The position numbers and the translations under genes are program-made. This document shows positions 17,090 to 26,455 of a DNA stretch of 64,000 bases, piece by piece. Below the pieces are notes generated by a model, which searched no databases, was not told the origin of the DNA, and was given only the letters and a program-made list of their open reading frames with translations. Location of the stretch: contig NZ_JAODOO010000017.1 of the NCBI RefSeq assembly GCF_025398335.1, positions 28,224 through 92,223 on the forward strand, written 5' to 3'. The number at the start of each line of letters is the position of its first letter. Position 1 is the stretch's first letter. The DNA is from Clostridium sp. CX1. GTDB lineage: Bacteria; Bacillota; Clostridia; Clostridiales; Clostridiaceae.

Positions 17090-19024
17090 CTAATATTCTC
17101 TAGCTTTTTTCATTTCTTCTTCTAATTCTTCACGGGCTTTCCTTATACTTTCCTTATTGGATACCTCTGCAATGCCTACTCGCCACCAGGATTCATAATC
17201 ATGAGTCATAGTTTTTGGCAGTATCTTAATGTCAATTAAGGTGGATACAGTTTGTTTTTTAGAATCTTCAATGGCTGTCCTTAGTTCTCCTACAGTTTTA
17301 ACCCTATAGGTTTTACATCCATAGGCAGCGGCACTCATAGCAAAATCTATTGGAACTAAGCCACCATCCAGCTTGCCTGTTTCCTCATTTCTAAATCTAA
17401 ACTCAGTTCCAAAGCTTCCCATGCCCTTACCCATTTGCAAATTATTTATACATCCAAATGACATGTTGTCAAAGACTATAATATTTATTTTCTTTTTCTC
17501 CTGAATAGATGTTGGTAATTCTGAATGAAGCATCATATATGAACCATCCCCTAATAGTGAATACACTTCTTTTTCTGGAGCTGCAATCTTAACTCCTAAA
17601 GCTGCATTTACCTCATAGCCCATACAGGAATAGCCGTATTCCATATGGTAGCTGTTAACTGTCTTTGGTCTCCATCCCCTCTGCAGATCCCCTGGAAGAC
17701 TTCCTGAAGAACCTACCACTATTGCGTCATCATCCAGCATTTCATCTAGCATCCCTAATACTTTAGTTTGAGTAAGATAAGCTCCTGTTTTCTTTCCAAA
17801 CTCCTCTAGTACATGATCTAAGTGACCAGCCACTTCCGGCTTAAAAGTTTCACCGGTATATTCTAAATTAAATAATCTATCTAATTCAGCCTGCCACTTA
17901 TCTTTAGCTTCTTTTATTTCCTCTTTATAGCATGATTTATATCCAACCTTCTCCAATTCATCACCTATAGCTTCCAAGGCTGCTTTAGCATCTGCAGTAA
18001 CTTTAATTGCATCTAGTTTATAGGAATCAAATTCAGCTATGTTTATATTCAAAAATTCAACCTCTGGATTTTGAAATAACCACTTAGAGGAGGTTGTAAA
18101 ATCTGTATATCTAGTTCCAACACCTATTATAAGATCTGCCTCCTTGGCAATAGTGTTCGCTGCTAAGTTTCCTGTAGCTCCTATTCCTCCTAAATTTAAT
18201 TTGTGACTCCACAAAACAGCACTTTTTCCCGCCTGTGTTTCTCCAAAAGGAATATTAAATCTCTCCGCAAAACCTTTAAATACTTCCGCAGCTTCAGAAT
18301 ACCTTACCCCACCACCGCAGATTAGTATAGGCTTTTTCTTCCTAAGAATTAGCTCTGCTGCCTCTTTAACCATTTCCTTTGTTGCAGGCCTTCTTTCTAT
18401 TCTGTGAATTCTCTTTTTAAAGAAATACTCTGGATAATCATAGGCTTCACCCTGAACATCCTGTGGAAGTGCTAATGTAACAGCTCCTGTATCTGCAGGG
18501 TCTGTCAGTACCCTCATAGCATTTATAGCTGCTGTCATTAGCTGCTCCGGTCTGCTTATTCTATCCCAGTACTTACTTACTGCTTTAAAGGCATCATTTG
18601 TGCTTATATTTAAATTATGAAAATGCTCTACCTGCTGCAATACAGGGTCTGGCTGCCTTGCTGCATATACATCTCCTGGTAAGAAAAGTACAGGAATTCT
18701 GTTTGCAGTTGCAGTTGCTGCTGCTGTCACCATATTAGCTGCCCCTGGTCCTACAGAGGAGGTGCAGGCATATATCTGCTTTCTGTGCATTTGCTTTGCA
18801 AACCCCATAGCTGCATGAGCCATTCCCTGCTCATTTCTACCTTGATGAACTATTAAGTCTCCTGAATCTTCTTCTAGGGCTTGACCTAGTCCAAGTACAT
18901 TTCCATGTCCAAAGACTGTAAATATCCCCTTAACAAATTTAGTTACAGTGCCATCAAACTCTATATACTGGTTATCAAGAAACTTAACAAGAGCCTGAGC
19001 CATTGTAAGTCTTATAGTTTTCAT
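17090..19024 (-). CDS. iolD: 3D-(3,5/4)-trihydroxycyclohexane-1,2-dione hydrolase
   Basis: A thiamine-diphosphate enzyme that hydrolyses the cyclic dione to 5-deoxy-D-glucuronate, opening the inositol ring. Its 644 residues match IolD. The N-terminal domain has the cofactor-activating glutamate in [17 protein letters not shown] near residue 64; the C-terminal domain has [13 protein letters not shown] near 491 with the downstream asparagine in [10 protein letters not shown]. The middle domain carries the usual AGKSAV and GTRYTDFTT stretches. AGAGGTGAA precedes the ATG. It lies between iolB and iolE in a continuous minus-strand run. Confidence 0.96.
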   Translation of the reverse strand: MKTIRLTMAQALVKFLDNQYIEFDGTVTKFVKGIFTVFGHGNVLGLGQALEEDSGDLIVHQGRNEQGMAHAAMGFAKQMHRKQIYACTSSVGPGAANMVTAAATATANRIPVLFLPGDVYAARQPDPVLQQVEHFHNLNISTNDAFKAVSKYWDRISRPEQLMTAAINAMRVLTDPADTGAVTLALPQDVQGEAYDYPEYFFKKRIHRIERRPATKEMVKEAAELILRKKKPILICGGGVRYSEAAEVFKGFAERFNIPFGETQAGKSAVLWSHKLNLGGIGATGNLAANTIAKEADLIIGVGTRYTDFTTSSKWLFQNPEVEFLNINIAEFDSYKLDAIKVTADAKAALEAIGDELEKVGYKSCYKEEIKEAKDKWQAELDRLFNLEYTGETFKPEVAGHLDHVLEEFGKKTGAYLTQTKVLGMLDEMLDDDAIVVGSSGSLPGDLQRGWRPKTVNSYHMEYGYSCMGYEVNAALGVKIAAPEKEVYSLLGDGSYMMLHSELPTSIQEKKKINIIVFDNMSFGCINNLQMGKGMGSFGTEFRFRNEETGKLDGGLVPIDFAMSAAAYGCKTYRVKTVGELRTAIEDSKKQTVSTLIDIKILPKTMTHDYESWWRVGIAEVSNKESIRKAREELEEEMKKAREY

Positions 19025-19105
19025 ATTTTCACCTCTTAAAAACTCTTACGAGTATATTACTTAAGCTGATTTTTTTAAAATTCACTTTATATTATTAACT
19101 GAATT

Positions 19106-19900
19106 CTATTTATCCGGCCAAATTTTAGCATCCTTTTCTGTAACCCATAAATGTTCAGGAACAAAGGTTGGAGTTATATATGGATTTCCATCTAAGTGTC
19201 TTATAACCCAGATGTAGTACATTGCATATCCTGGTGCTGTAGTTTGAGGATGAGTAGCGTTATCTAATATTTTTACAGTATCATTATTTTTTATTTTTAC
19301 TACGTCCTCTCCTAGTTCAGAGAAGCCATATCCATTTTCAGGGTTAAACTTATAGAAGTATATCTCTGGCTGTGGATGATAGTGTGGAGGGTAGCTCGAC
19401 CATTTTCCTGGATAATCTACTACTTCCCCTACTACTAGGTTTGAATAATCTGCATTTGAATAATCAAAAACAGTTCTTACAATTCTTGTGGATGCCTCCT
19501 TCATTGTTCCAGCTCCACGATTTTCACTTCTACATTCTTTATTTGTATATAATTTAGATTGAAATACCTTGTCATTAGTGGTCTTCGTAACAGAGATTTC
19601 CGTATCTTCCGAAAGACCAGTAATTTTTACCTCTACATCCTTCGGTACATGAAGCACCCATGGATCCTCATCAAAACAAGATTTTCTTGCAGCTATTTCT
19701 TTTTTTTCTTCATATTCAAAAACCACTTCACCTTTTATTAAAAGAAATGCCCTTTCTTTACTGTCTTTATCTATTTCCACCTGCCCTTTAGCAATTCTCA
19801 ATATGCCAAAGTCCATCATAGTATTATGCTCTTTTTCATCAATTGCAGCTATAGAGTTATAGCCATAACTAAAAGCTTCCTTTTGTCTAATTCTCAACAC
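19106..19900 (-). CDS. iolB: 5-deoxy-glucuronate isomerase
   Basis: Isomerises 5-deoxy-D-glucuronate to 2-deoxy-5-keto-D-gluconate. A 264-residue bicupin with the metal-binding PPHYHPQPEIYFYKF near residue 170 and NATHPQTTAPGYAMYYIW further on. Translation starts at GTG (19900) with GAGAGGTG upstream. In the usual pathway its product is phosphorylated by IolC and cleaved by IolJ, but neither is in this window; instead it is directly preceded by transketolase subunits. Its product is therefore the likely branch-point metabolite of the alternative lower route. Confidence 0.94.
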   Translation of the reverse strand: MLRIRQKEAFSYGYNSIAAIDEKEHNTMMDFGILRIAKGQVEIDKDSKERAFLLIKGEVVFEYEEKKEIAARKSCFDEDPWVLHVPKDVEVKITGLSEDTEISVTKTTNDKVFQSKLYTNKECRSENRGAGTMKEASTRIVRTVFDYSNADYSNLVVGEVVDYPGKWSSYPPHYHPQPEIYFYKFNPENGYGFSELGEDVVKIKNNDTVKILDNATHPQTTAPGYAMYYIWVIRHLDGNPYITPTFVPEHLWVTEKDAKIWPDK

Positions 19901-19934
19901 CTTACGTCACCTCTCCATAAATTTTAAATATAAG

Positions 19935-20909
19935 CTATTTGCTACACTTTCTTTCTAACACTCTTTTAACCTTTGTAATTATGTGGTTGTAGGTAAGTCC
20001 ATACTCTTCTTTTAAATAATCTACCGGTCCAACTTGACCAAATCTATCTTCTACACCTACCCTTTCAACAGGTACTGGTACACTCTCTACAACAACCTCC
20101 GCCACTGCCGAACCTAATCCGTTAAGAATACTGTGATTTTCAGCAGTTACAATTGCTCCTGTCTCCTCAGCGCATTTTATTATTGCTTCTTTATCTATAG
20201 GCTTTAAGGTAAATACATTTTCAACTCTTACAGAAATTCCTTCTTTATCCAACTCTTCAGCCGCTTTAAGGGCCTCTTCCACCATTATGCCCGTAGCAAA
20301 GACTGTTACATCCTTGCCGTCTCTTAGTGGTATAGCCTTTCCGATTTCAAAGGTAGATCCTTCTGCATAAATCTTTGTGGCATTTTTCCTTAGAAGTCTT
20401 GTATAAAACACACCATATTTGTAAGCAATCTGTCCTATTATATCTTTAAGCATGGTACTATCTACAGGTTCAATAATGGTTATATTAGGAACATTTCTTA
20501 ATATTCCCATATCCTCAAAAGGCATATGAGTGCCTCCATTATAAGCAGCAGTTACTCCTGGATCACTACCGGTTATTTTCACATTTAACTTTCCATAACC
20601 ACAGGATAAAAATATTTGATCAAAGCACCTTCTTGTAGCAAAAGGACCAAAGCTGTGGGCAAAGGGAATCAGCCCTACTGCAGACATGCCTGCTGCTGTT
20701 CCCATCATATTAGCTTCCTGTATTCCAACATTAAAGGTTCTTTCAGGATATTTCTTCTGGAAAGACACCATTCCCATAGAACTCATTAAATCAGCATCAA
20801 GTACAACTACATTCTCATCTTTTTCAGCCAACTCCATAAGAGTCTCACAGTACATAGTTCTCATTTCTTTTTCTTCTTTTACTCTTTTTTCAGCTAATTT
20901 TACAACCAC
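19935..20909 (-). CDS. Transketolase, C-terminal subunit (inositol cluster)
   Basis: The pyrimidine-binding and C-terminal domains of a split transketolase, 324 residues. The catalytic glutamate is E65 in NVGIQEANM. Downstream, where ordinary transketolases read GSHAGLTVGEDGATHQ, this protein has GSDPG (114-118) and AAYNGGTHMP (121-130), so the substrate-side loop has changed while the cofactor residues remain. The start is a GTG sharing its G with the stop of the N-terminal subunit (TAGTG), implying translational coupling. I infer transfer of the two-carbon ketol unit from 2-deoxy-5-keto-gluconate to an aldose phosphate; a conventional pentose-phosphate role is the alternative. Confidence 0.9.
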   Translation of the reverse strand: MVVKLAEKRVKEEKEMRTMYCETLMELAEKDENVVVLDADLMSSMGMVSFQKKYPERTFNVGIQEANMMGTAAGMSAVGLIPFAHSFGPFATRRCFDQIFLSCGYGKLNVKITGSDPGVTAAYNGGTHMPFEDMGILRNVPNITIIEPVDSTMLKDIIGQIAYKYGVFYTRLLRKNATKIYAEGSTFEIGKAIPLRDGKDVTVFATGIMVEEALKAAEELDKEGISVRVENVFTLKPIDKEAIIKCAEETGAIVTAENHSILNGLGSAVAEVVVESVPVPVERVGVEDRFGQVGPVDYLKEEYGLTYNHIITKVKRVLERKCSK

Positions 20910-21754
20910 TATTTCTCCACCTCCTTCAGCTTATCTTCTAAAAGTCTTATAGCTTCTTTCATCTGTTCTTCGCTTACTGTAATATGGTGGTTACTTACAA
21001 TGCCTTCACCAAAACAATAACCTTTACTTTTTATAGTGTTAAGCACTATAACCGAAGGTTTTCCCTTGTTCTCCTTAGCTTTAATAACTGCATTATATAT
21101 CTCCTCAACATCATGGCCACAAACCTCTTGTGAAAACCATCCAAAGCTTTGGAATTTAGCCACTATATCCCCTAAATCATTTATATCCTTTGTAAATCCA
21201 TCTAATTGCTGCTTATTATAGTCAACAAAGGCTATAAGATGATCTGCCTTTTGTTGGGCAGCACACATAACCATTTCCCATACCTGACCTTCCTGAATTT
21301 CTCCATCGCCAAGAATTAGATAAATATAATTGCTTCTTCCTTTTAGTCTGTTTCCAATTGTTACTCCTAAAGCTGTTGATGCACCTTGACCTAGAGAGCC
21401 TGTAGTCATATCTATACCTGTAGTAAGATTTCTATCACAATGGCTTGGTAAATGAGTAGCTGGTTTGTTTAGGGTAAGTAGGTCTTCTTTAGGAAAATAG
21501 CCCTTTAATGCTAAGGTAGAGTATACCGCAGGGCCGGCATGTCCCTTTGAGCATACAAGCCAATCTCTTTCCTCCCAGCTTGGGTTTTTCGGATCTATAT
21601 TCATTACGTCACCATAAAGAACTGCTAATGTATCAACTACTGACATAGCTCCACCCATATGTCCAAAACCTAAGGTGCCAATAGTTCTTATAGTCTCAAT
21701 CCTTATTTTAAGAGCCAGTGCTTCTAGCTCCTTCTTTTTTTCTAAGCTTAACAT
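20909..21754 (-). CDS. Transketolase, N-terminal subunit (inositol cluster)
   Basis: The thiamine-diphosphate-binding half of a split transketolase, 281 residues. Conserved blocks are GFGHMGG near 30, CSKGHAGPA near 68, TGSLGQG 118-124, LGDGEIQEG 148-156 and DYN 178-180. The usual GHPDM/PGVE stretch is replaced by LPSHCDRN and TTGID near 102-115, close to where acceptor and donor sugars bind. It begins one base after the PGK-like gene stop, with GGAGG in that gene's end, and overlaps the C-terminal subunit by one base. The pair should form a heterotetramer. Confidence 0.92.
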   Translation of the reverse strand: MLSLEKKKELEALALKIRIETIRTIGTLGFGHMGGAMSVVDTLAVLYGDVMNIDPKNPSWEERDWLVCSKGHAGPAVYSTLALKGYFPKEDLLTLNKPATHLPSHCDRNLTTGIDMTTGSLGQGASTALGVTIGNRLKGRSNYIYLILGDGEIQEGQVWEMVMCAAQQKADHLIAFVDYNKQQLDGFTKDINDLGDIVAKFQSFGWFSQEVCGHDVEEIYNAVIKAKENKGKPSVIVLNTIKSKGYCFGEGIVSNHHITVSEEQMKEAIRLLEDKLKEVEK

Positions 21755-21755
21755 A

Positions 21756-23024
21756 CTATACCTCCACTTCCCGTGTATAAGCCTTTTTCATTGCTTCAAT
21801 TAAAGGTAATTTTACTCCAGATAAGAACCTAACCATAGCACCACCAGCAGTACAAACATAATTTATCCTTGACGTATCAATAAAACGCTGTGCGGCACTA
21901 ACAGTATCTCCTCCACCTATAACAGAATATCCTTTTGCTTCTGCTATAGAAGTCCATATTCCCTTAGTTCCATTTTCAAAAATTTTATTTTCATAAACTC
22001 CTGCTGGTCCATTGACAAATATAGTCCCTGCTTTAGAGAGTTCTTTCTTAAACAACTCTATAGTTTCACAACCTATATCCATGAACATATGGTTTAAAGG
22101 AAGTTTATCAATAGAAGTCTCTTTTCTCATACCACCTTCTTCATAGGCTAAATCTAGAGGATAAACTATCTTTTCACTATACTTTTCTAAATACTCCTTT
22201 GCAGAGCCTATAAATACATCTAGTTTTCTATCCTTAATAAATTTTTCGTTAACCTCTCCTATGTTATAGCCCTTAGCCATCAACATAATATTGCCTGTAA
22301 CTCCGCAGCATAATATTTTGTCTGCAGTTCCATTTTCTAATACTTGTTTCATCATTCCAAAGGCATCAGATATCTTAAGTCCACCAAGTACAAAAACAGA
22401 GGGTTTGCTCGGGCATTCCATAACCTTTGTAAGTGCACTTAACTCTTGAAACATAAGCAAACCTGCTGCCGTAGGAAGTAATTCCTGAAAGGCTACCATT
22501 GAAGGAGCATTTCTGTGAGCTGCTGCAAAGGCATCATTTACATAGAAGTCTACTATTGGAGCAAGACTTCTTACTAAATAGGTATTCAGCATATCCTTAG
22601 CCTCAAGTTTTACTGCATCCTCAAAGGTTGATATTTCTTCTGTTAGATATCTAAGATTTCCTAGGAGAACTACTTCTCCTGATTTTAAATTCTTAACTGC
22701 CTCCTGTGCTGCAGGACCACAAACATCGTCAATATATTTAACTTCTCTACCTAGCTTTTGTGATAACTTTTCTGCATGTTCTCCCATTGGTATTAAATTG
22801 TGATAGTCCAGCGTATCTCCCTGGTGGGCAATTATAGCTACTTTTGCTCCCCTGTCTATAAGATATTTAACTGTAGGAATACTCTTATTTATTCTATTTT
22901 CACTTACAATCTTTTTAGTTTCTATGTCTATAGGAGAGTTTATATCAAGCCTTAATAAAACTCTTTTATCCTTATAGTCAAACTCCTCCATAGACCTTAT
23001 TCCAACATCTACTTTGACATCCAT
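21756..23024 (-). CDS. Archaeal-type phosphoglycerate-kinase-like acyl-phosphate kinase
   Basis: A PGK-fold protein of 422 residues resembling archaeal rather than bacterial PGK: RLDINSP at 25-31, AHQGD at 66-70, VNDAFAAAHR at 162-171 and GGGDTVSA near the end. Of the five arginines that hold the 3-phosphate in yeast PGK, four have counterparts (R25, R44, R125, R171), but the one in SHLGRP is aspartate here (D70). Nucleotide-side residues GGLKISD and NGPAGVYE are kept. The start overlaps the GAPDH-like gene by 16 bases. I infer malyl-1-phosphate plus ADP to D-malate plus ATP; ordinary PGK activity cannot be excluded. Confidence 0.88.
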   Translation of the reverse strand: MDVKVDVGIRSMEEFDYKDKRVLLRLDINSPIDIETKKIVSENRINKSIPTVKYLIDRGAKVAIIAHQGDTLDYHNLIPMGEHAEKLSQKLGREVKYIDDVCGPAAQEAVKNLKSGEVVLLGNLRYLTEEISTFEDAVKLEAKDMLNTYLVRSLAPIVDFYVNDAFAAAHRNAPSMVAFQELLPTAAGLLMFQELSALTKVMECPSKPSVFVLGGLKISDAFGMMKQVLENGTADKILCCGVTGNIMLMAKGYNIGEVNEKFIKDRKLDVFIGSAKEYLEKYSEKIVYPLDLAYEEGGMRKETSIDKLPLNHMFMDIGCETIELFKKELSKAGTIFVNGPAGVYENKIFENGTKGIWTSIAEAKGYSVIGGGDTVSAAQRFIDTSRINYVCTAGGAMVRFLSGVKLPLIEAMKKAYTREVEV

Positions 23025-24037
23025 TTTCCCAACCCCAAATACTTATTTGTTTCTGTAACTGCTTCAATTCTGTCCCTTTGCATTTCCATAGCTGCTCTTA
23101 TCGCATCTATATTTTCTGGTATAACTACCGCTTCCTGTGGAATATTTATAGCAAACATTATATCCTTACCAGACTTAACAACAGACTCCTCAAATACAGC
23201 TATTTCATACATATCTCCTCTTGGGTTTCCAAGGTCCCTTGCATACCTGAATAAAGACGCATTTCCTAAGAATCCATCAACAAGTCTTACATTTCTTATT
23301 CTTGGATGCTGACTAAAAATATCTAATAGTTCTTCTTTTAATATATCTTCCTTAGGCGTAGCTACAACAGTAATTATATGGCCGTGAGTTACTGGTGTAT
23401 GAACAAGTATCCCTGTAGCATCTACATGAGGCATTATAGTCATAAGATCTAAGGCTTGATGGCTTGGAGCCTTATCTACCTGAAGTGCGTTAGTAAGCCC
23501 TCTGTGGTAATCTCCTGGATCTGCAACTCTTCTTATTATGGTAATTGCAACCTTTTCTACACCAACTTTTCTATCTATGCAGTCTACTGCTCTTATTAAT
23601 CCAGTAGTATTACAGGATGTTAGCTTTAAAAATTGCTTTCCTATACCTTTCTCATAGTTTGCATAGCCATGGAAAAACACATCTGCTACATCATTATTTT
23701 CTCCACCTTGGAATATTGCTTTTTTATTATATTTTTTATAAAGCTCCTTATTTTTAGCACCTATACCAGCACTGGTAGCATCAAGAATTACATCACATTT
23801 TTGAATCAAATCTTCTAGTGTTCCACTTATAGGTATTCCAGCTTCCTTGAATAATCCTTCATTTCCAGCCATCGCATTATATAAGTTATAAGGCATACCC
23901 TTTTCCTTTAAAGCTCTTACCGCTAAAGTAGGCGAAACATCAGCAACCCCTACAAGCTCCATATCTCCTTGCAGAGCAACTCCATCTGCCAATCTTTGTC
24001 CAATAACGCCGTATCCAACAACTCCTACTTTTATCAT
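23009..24037 (-). CDS. Archaeal-type (class II) GAPDH-like semialdehyde dehydrogenase
   Basis: A class II GAPDH-type protein of 342 residues, a form usual in archaea and rare in bacteria. It has the nucleotide-binding GYGVIGQR at 8-15, the catalytic cysteine C142 in LTSCNTTGL, and RRVADP at 169-174. After that, archaeal enzymes usually read a KKGPINAI-like stretch that contributes to phosphate binding; here it is HRGLTNAL (178-185). Overlapping the PGK-like gene by 16 bases, the two form an oxidation/ATP-generation couple. I infer phosphorylating oxidation of malate semialdehyde; glyceraldehyde-3-phosphate is the alternative. AGGAGGAATTAAGG precedes the ATG. Confidence 0.88.
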   Translation of the reverse strand: MIKVGVVGYGVIGQRLADGVALQGDMELVGVADVSPTLAVRALKEKGMPYNLYNAMAGNEGLFKEAGIPISGTLEDLIQKCDVILDATSAGIGAKNKELYKKYNKKAIFQGGENNDVADVFFHGYANYEKGIGKQFLKLTSCNTTGLIRAVDCIDRKVGVEKVAITIIRRVADPGDYHRGLTNALQVDKAPSHQALDLMTIMPHVDATGILVHTPVTHGHIITVVATPKEDILKEELLDIFSQHPRIRNVRLVDGFLGNASLFRYARDLGNPRGDMYEIAVFEESVVKSGKDIMFAINIPQEAVVIPENIDAIRAAMEMQRDRIEAVTETNKYLGLGKWMSK

Positions 24038-24095
24038 CCTTAATTCCTCCTAAAACTCAAATTATACTTATACTCTTTTTAGACAAATCTATCTC

Positions 24096-25331
24096 TTATA
24101 GACCTTGTCTAAGAAGTTCAATTGTATGCTCTTCAACCATTTCTGGAGTAATATCCTTTCTTCTTGCAACCCCTGTTTCAATAGCAGCCTTCGCCACATA
24201 TAAAGCAACCTTTGGTGCTATTCTCAAATCAAAGGCCTCTGGAATAACATAGTCTTCTCTTAACTGATCCTCATTTATAAGTTCTGCTATTGCATAGGCT
24301 GCTGCAATCTTCATCTCATCATTAATTTCGCTAGCACGAACATCTAATGCCCCTCTAAATATTCCTGGAAAAGCTAAGACATTGTTAACTTGATTTGGGT
24401 AATCAGATCTTCCAGTGCATACAACCCTAGCCCCTGCTTCCTTTGCTAAGTTAGGAAGTATTTCTGGGTTTGGGTTTGCCATCGCCATTATTATTGAGTC
24501 ACTATTCATTGATTTAACCATTTCCTGTGTTACACAGTTTGCTGCTGAAACTCCTAAAAATACATCTGCTCCCTTTAGCACCTTTTCAAGATTACCTTGT
24601 TCTTGGTCAGGATTTGTTATTTGAGCAATTTCCTCTTTATATTTGTTCATGCCCTCTGTTCTGCTTTTATATATAGCTCCCTTAGTATCACAAAGTATTA
24701 TATTTTTTGTTCCCATCTTTAACAGAAGCTTTGTTATAGCAATTCCAGCAGAACCAGCACCATTAATAACCACTTTTAAATCTTCAAATTTTTTATTAGT
24801 AATTTTTAGGGCATTAATTAGGCAGGCAGAAGACACCACTGCAGTTCCATGCTGATCGTCATGAAATATTGGTATATTACATATTTCCTTTAATTTATCT
24901 TCTATTTCAAAACACTCCGGTGCCTTAATATCCTCTAAGTTTATGCCGCCAAAAGCAGATTCCATAAGTTTTACCGTCTCTACAATCTTATTTATGTCTT
25001 TAGTTTCTAAGCATATTGGAAAAGCATCCACTCCTCCAAAGGATTTAAATAAAACAGCTTTACCCTCCATAACTGGAAGCCCTGCTGCTGCACCAATATC
25101 TCCAAGTCCCAGTACAGCTGTTCCATTAGTAACAACAGCTACCCAATTTCCCTTTGCTGTATAGTCATATATACAATCATAGTTTTTCTCAATCTCTAAG
25201 CAGGGTTCTGCTACCCCTGGAGTATATGCAAGAGTTAAGTCCTCCTTATTCTTTACCGGCACCTTGCACCTTAAGGCAATTTTTCCTTTGTTATCTTTAT
25301 GAAATTTTAATGCTCTTTCTCTTAATTCCAA
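24096..25331 (-). CDS. Malic enzyme (NAD(P)-dependent, decarboxylating)
   Basis: Oxidative decarboxylation of malate to pyruvate and CO2. A 411-residue bacterial small-type malic enzyme: YTPGVAEPCLEI near residue 32, GLGDIGAAAGLPVMEGKAVLF near 76, LEDIKAPECFEIE with metal-binding acids, FHDDQHGTAVV, and the nucleotide-binding GAGSAGIAI near 192. The start is TTG at 25331 with GGGAGGAA eight bases before. It lies between the transporter and the GAPDH-like gene, so it is part of the inositol cluster. Family members use L-malate, which would require the LarA-type racemase if the upstream enzymes yield D-malate. Confidence 0.93.
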   Translation of the reverse strand: MELRERALKFHKDNKGKIALRCKVPVKNKEDLTLAYTPGVAEPCLEIEKNYDCIYDYTAKGNWVAVVTNGTAVLGLGDIGAAAGLPVMEGKAVLFKSFGGVDAFPICLETKDINKIVETVKLMESAFGGINLEDIKAPECFEIEDKLKEICNIPIFHDDQHGTAVVSSACLINALKITNKKFEDLKVVINGAGSAGIAITKLLLKMGTKNIILCDTKGAIYKSRTEGMNKYKEEIAQITNPDQEQGNLEKVLKGADVFLGVSAANCVTQEMVKSMNSDSIIMAMANPNPEILPNLAKEAGARVVCTGRSDYPNQVNNVLAFPGIFRGALDVRASEINDEMKIAAAYAIAELINEDQLREDYVIPEAFDLRIAPKVALYVAKAAIETGVARRKDITPEMVEEHTIELLRQGL

Positions 25332-25405
25332 TGTTTTTTCCTCCCGTCCTTGCTATTTTCAATTTTAGATAGAAACTCTTTATTGTATGAATAATATTCC
25401 AATTT

Positions 25406-26452
25406 TTATGCTTTTACATTAACCGGTGTATTAGTATTTGTGTTGCTATTTGAATTTGTCTTAGCCTTCTTTTGAGCCTGAGTTCTTAAAACATCCACAT
25501 AAACAGCACCAATTATAACTAATCCTATAGCAACAGTCTGTACGTCTGCTGGTACTCCTAGAAGATTCAGTCCATTTCTAAGTACAGCCATAATCATAGA
25601 ACCTATTAGTGTACCCCATACTGTACCGGAACCACCCATGAAGGAAGCCCCTCCTATGATACAGGCTGCAATAGCATCCGCATCATAGTTTAATCCTGCC
25701 AGCGGAAAAGCAGCGTTAACTCTTCCTACTAAAACTATTCCACAAAGGGCTGCCATAAAACCGCTTAGAGAATAGACTAGAACTAGAGTTTTTGATACAT
25801 TAACTCCTGATAACTTTGCAGCTTCTGGATTACCTCCAACTGCATATATATATCTTCCTTGAGCAGTTCTATTCAAAAATATGTGAAATATAGCGTATAC
25901 AGCTATAACTAATATAAAACTAACTGGAATTAGACCTATTTTCTCTGAACCTAAGAATTGAACAGATTTAGAAAAACCTGATATCGGTGATGCTCCTGTA
26001 ACTATAAGTGCCAAGCCTGCTGCCACATTTTTCATAGCTAATGTAGATATAAATGGATGAGGTAATTTCAATTTTGTAAGCAGTATCCCATTGATAAACC
26101 CTAGAAAAGAGCCAACTACTAGACATAGTATAATTGCCATCATAGCATTAAGGTGCCATTTTGTTATTGCTACTGCCATTACGCAAATAGATAAAGCTAA
26201 TACAGAACCAACAGACAAGTCTATCCCTGCTGTTAATATAGTTAACAGCATACCTACTGAGATTAAACTATTTAGTGCTGATTGATTTGCTATGTTCATG
26301 ATATTTTTAAAAGTTAAAAATTGATCTGAAGCAAAAGTTAAAATAACACAGAGCAATAGTAATCCTAGTAAAGACCCAAATTTAGATAAAATTGCTCTTA
26401 AGGATTTATCTTCTGATACGTTAAACCTATCCTTTTTTCTCTCTTGTTCCAT
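25406..26452 (-). CDS. Sugar ABC transporter permease (RbsC-like), probable inositol importer
   Basis: A BPD-type permease of the ribose/xylose/inositol family, 348 residues, with about eight to ten hydrophobic segments and hallmarks DLSVGSVLAL near residue 79 and GGNPEAAKLSGVNV near 205. It ends in an unusual asparagine/threonine-rich tail. Three bases separate the ATPase stop from the start codon, and the ribosome binding site GGGGGG overlaps the end of the ATPase gene. Inositol as substrate is inferred from the iol genes downstream. Confidence 0.9.
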   Translation of the reverse strand: MEQERKKDRFNVSEDKSLRAILSKFGSLLGLLLLCVILTFASDQFLTFKNIMNIANQSALNSLISVGMLLTILTAGIDLSVGSVLALSICVMAVAITKWHLNAMMAIILCLVVGSFLGFINGILLTKLKLPHPFISTLAMKNVAAGLALIVTGASPISGFSKSVQFLGSEKIGLIPVSFILVIAVYAIFHIFLNRTAQGRYIYAVGGNPEAAKLSGVNVSKTLVLVYSLSGFMAALCGIVLVGRVNAAFPLAGLNYDADAIAACIIGGASFMGGSGTVWGTLIGSMIMAVLRNGLNLLGVPADVQTVAIGLVIIGAVYVDVLRTQAQKKAKTNSNSNTNTNTPVNVKA

Positions 26453-26455
26453 TAC

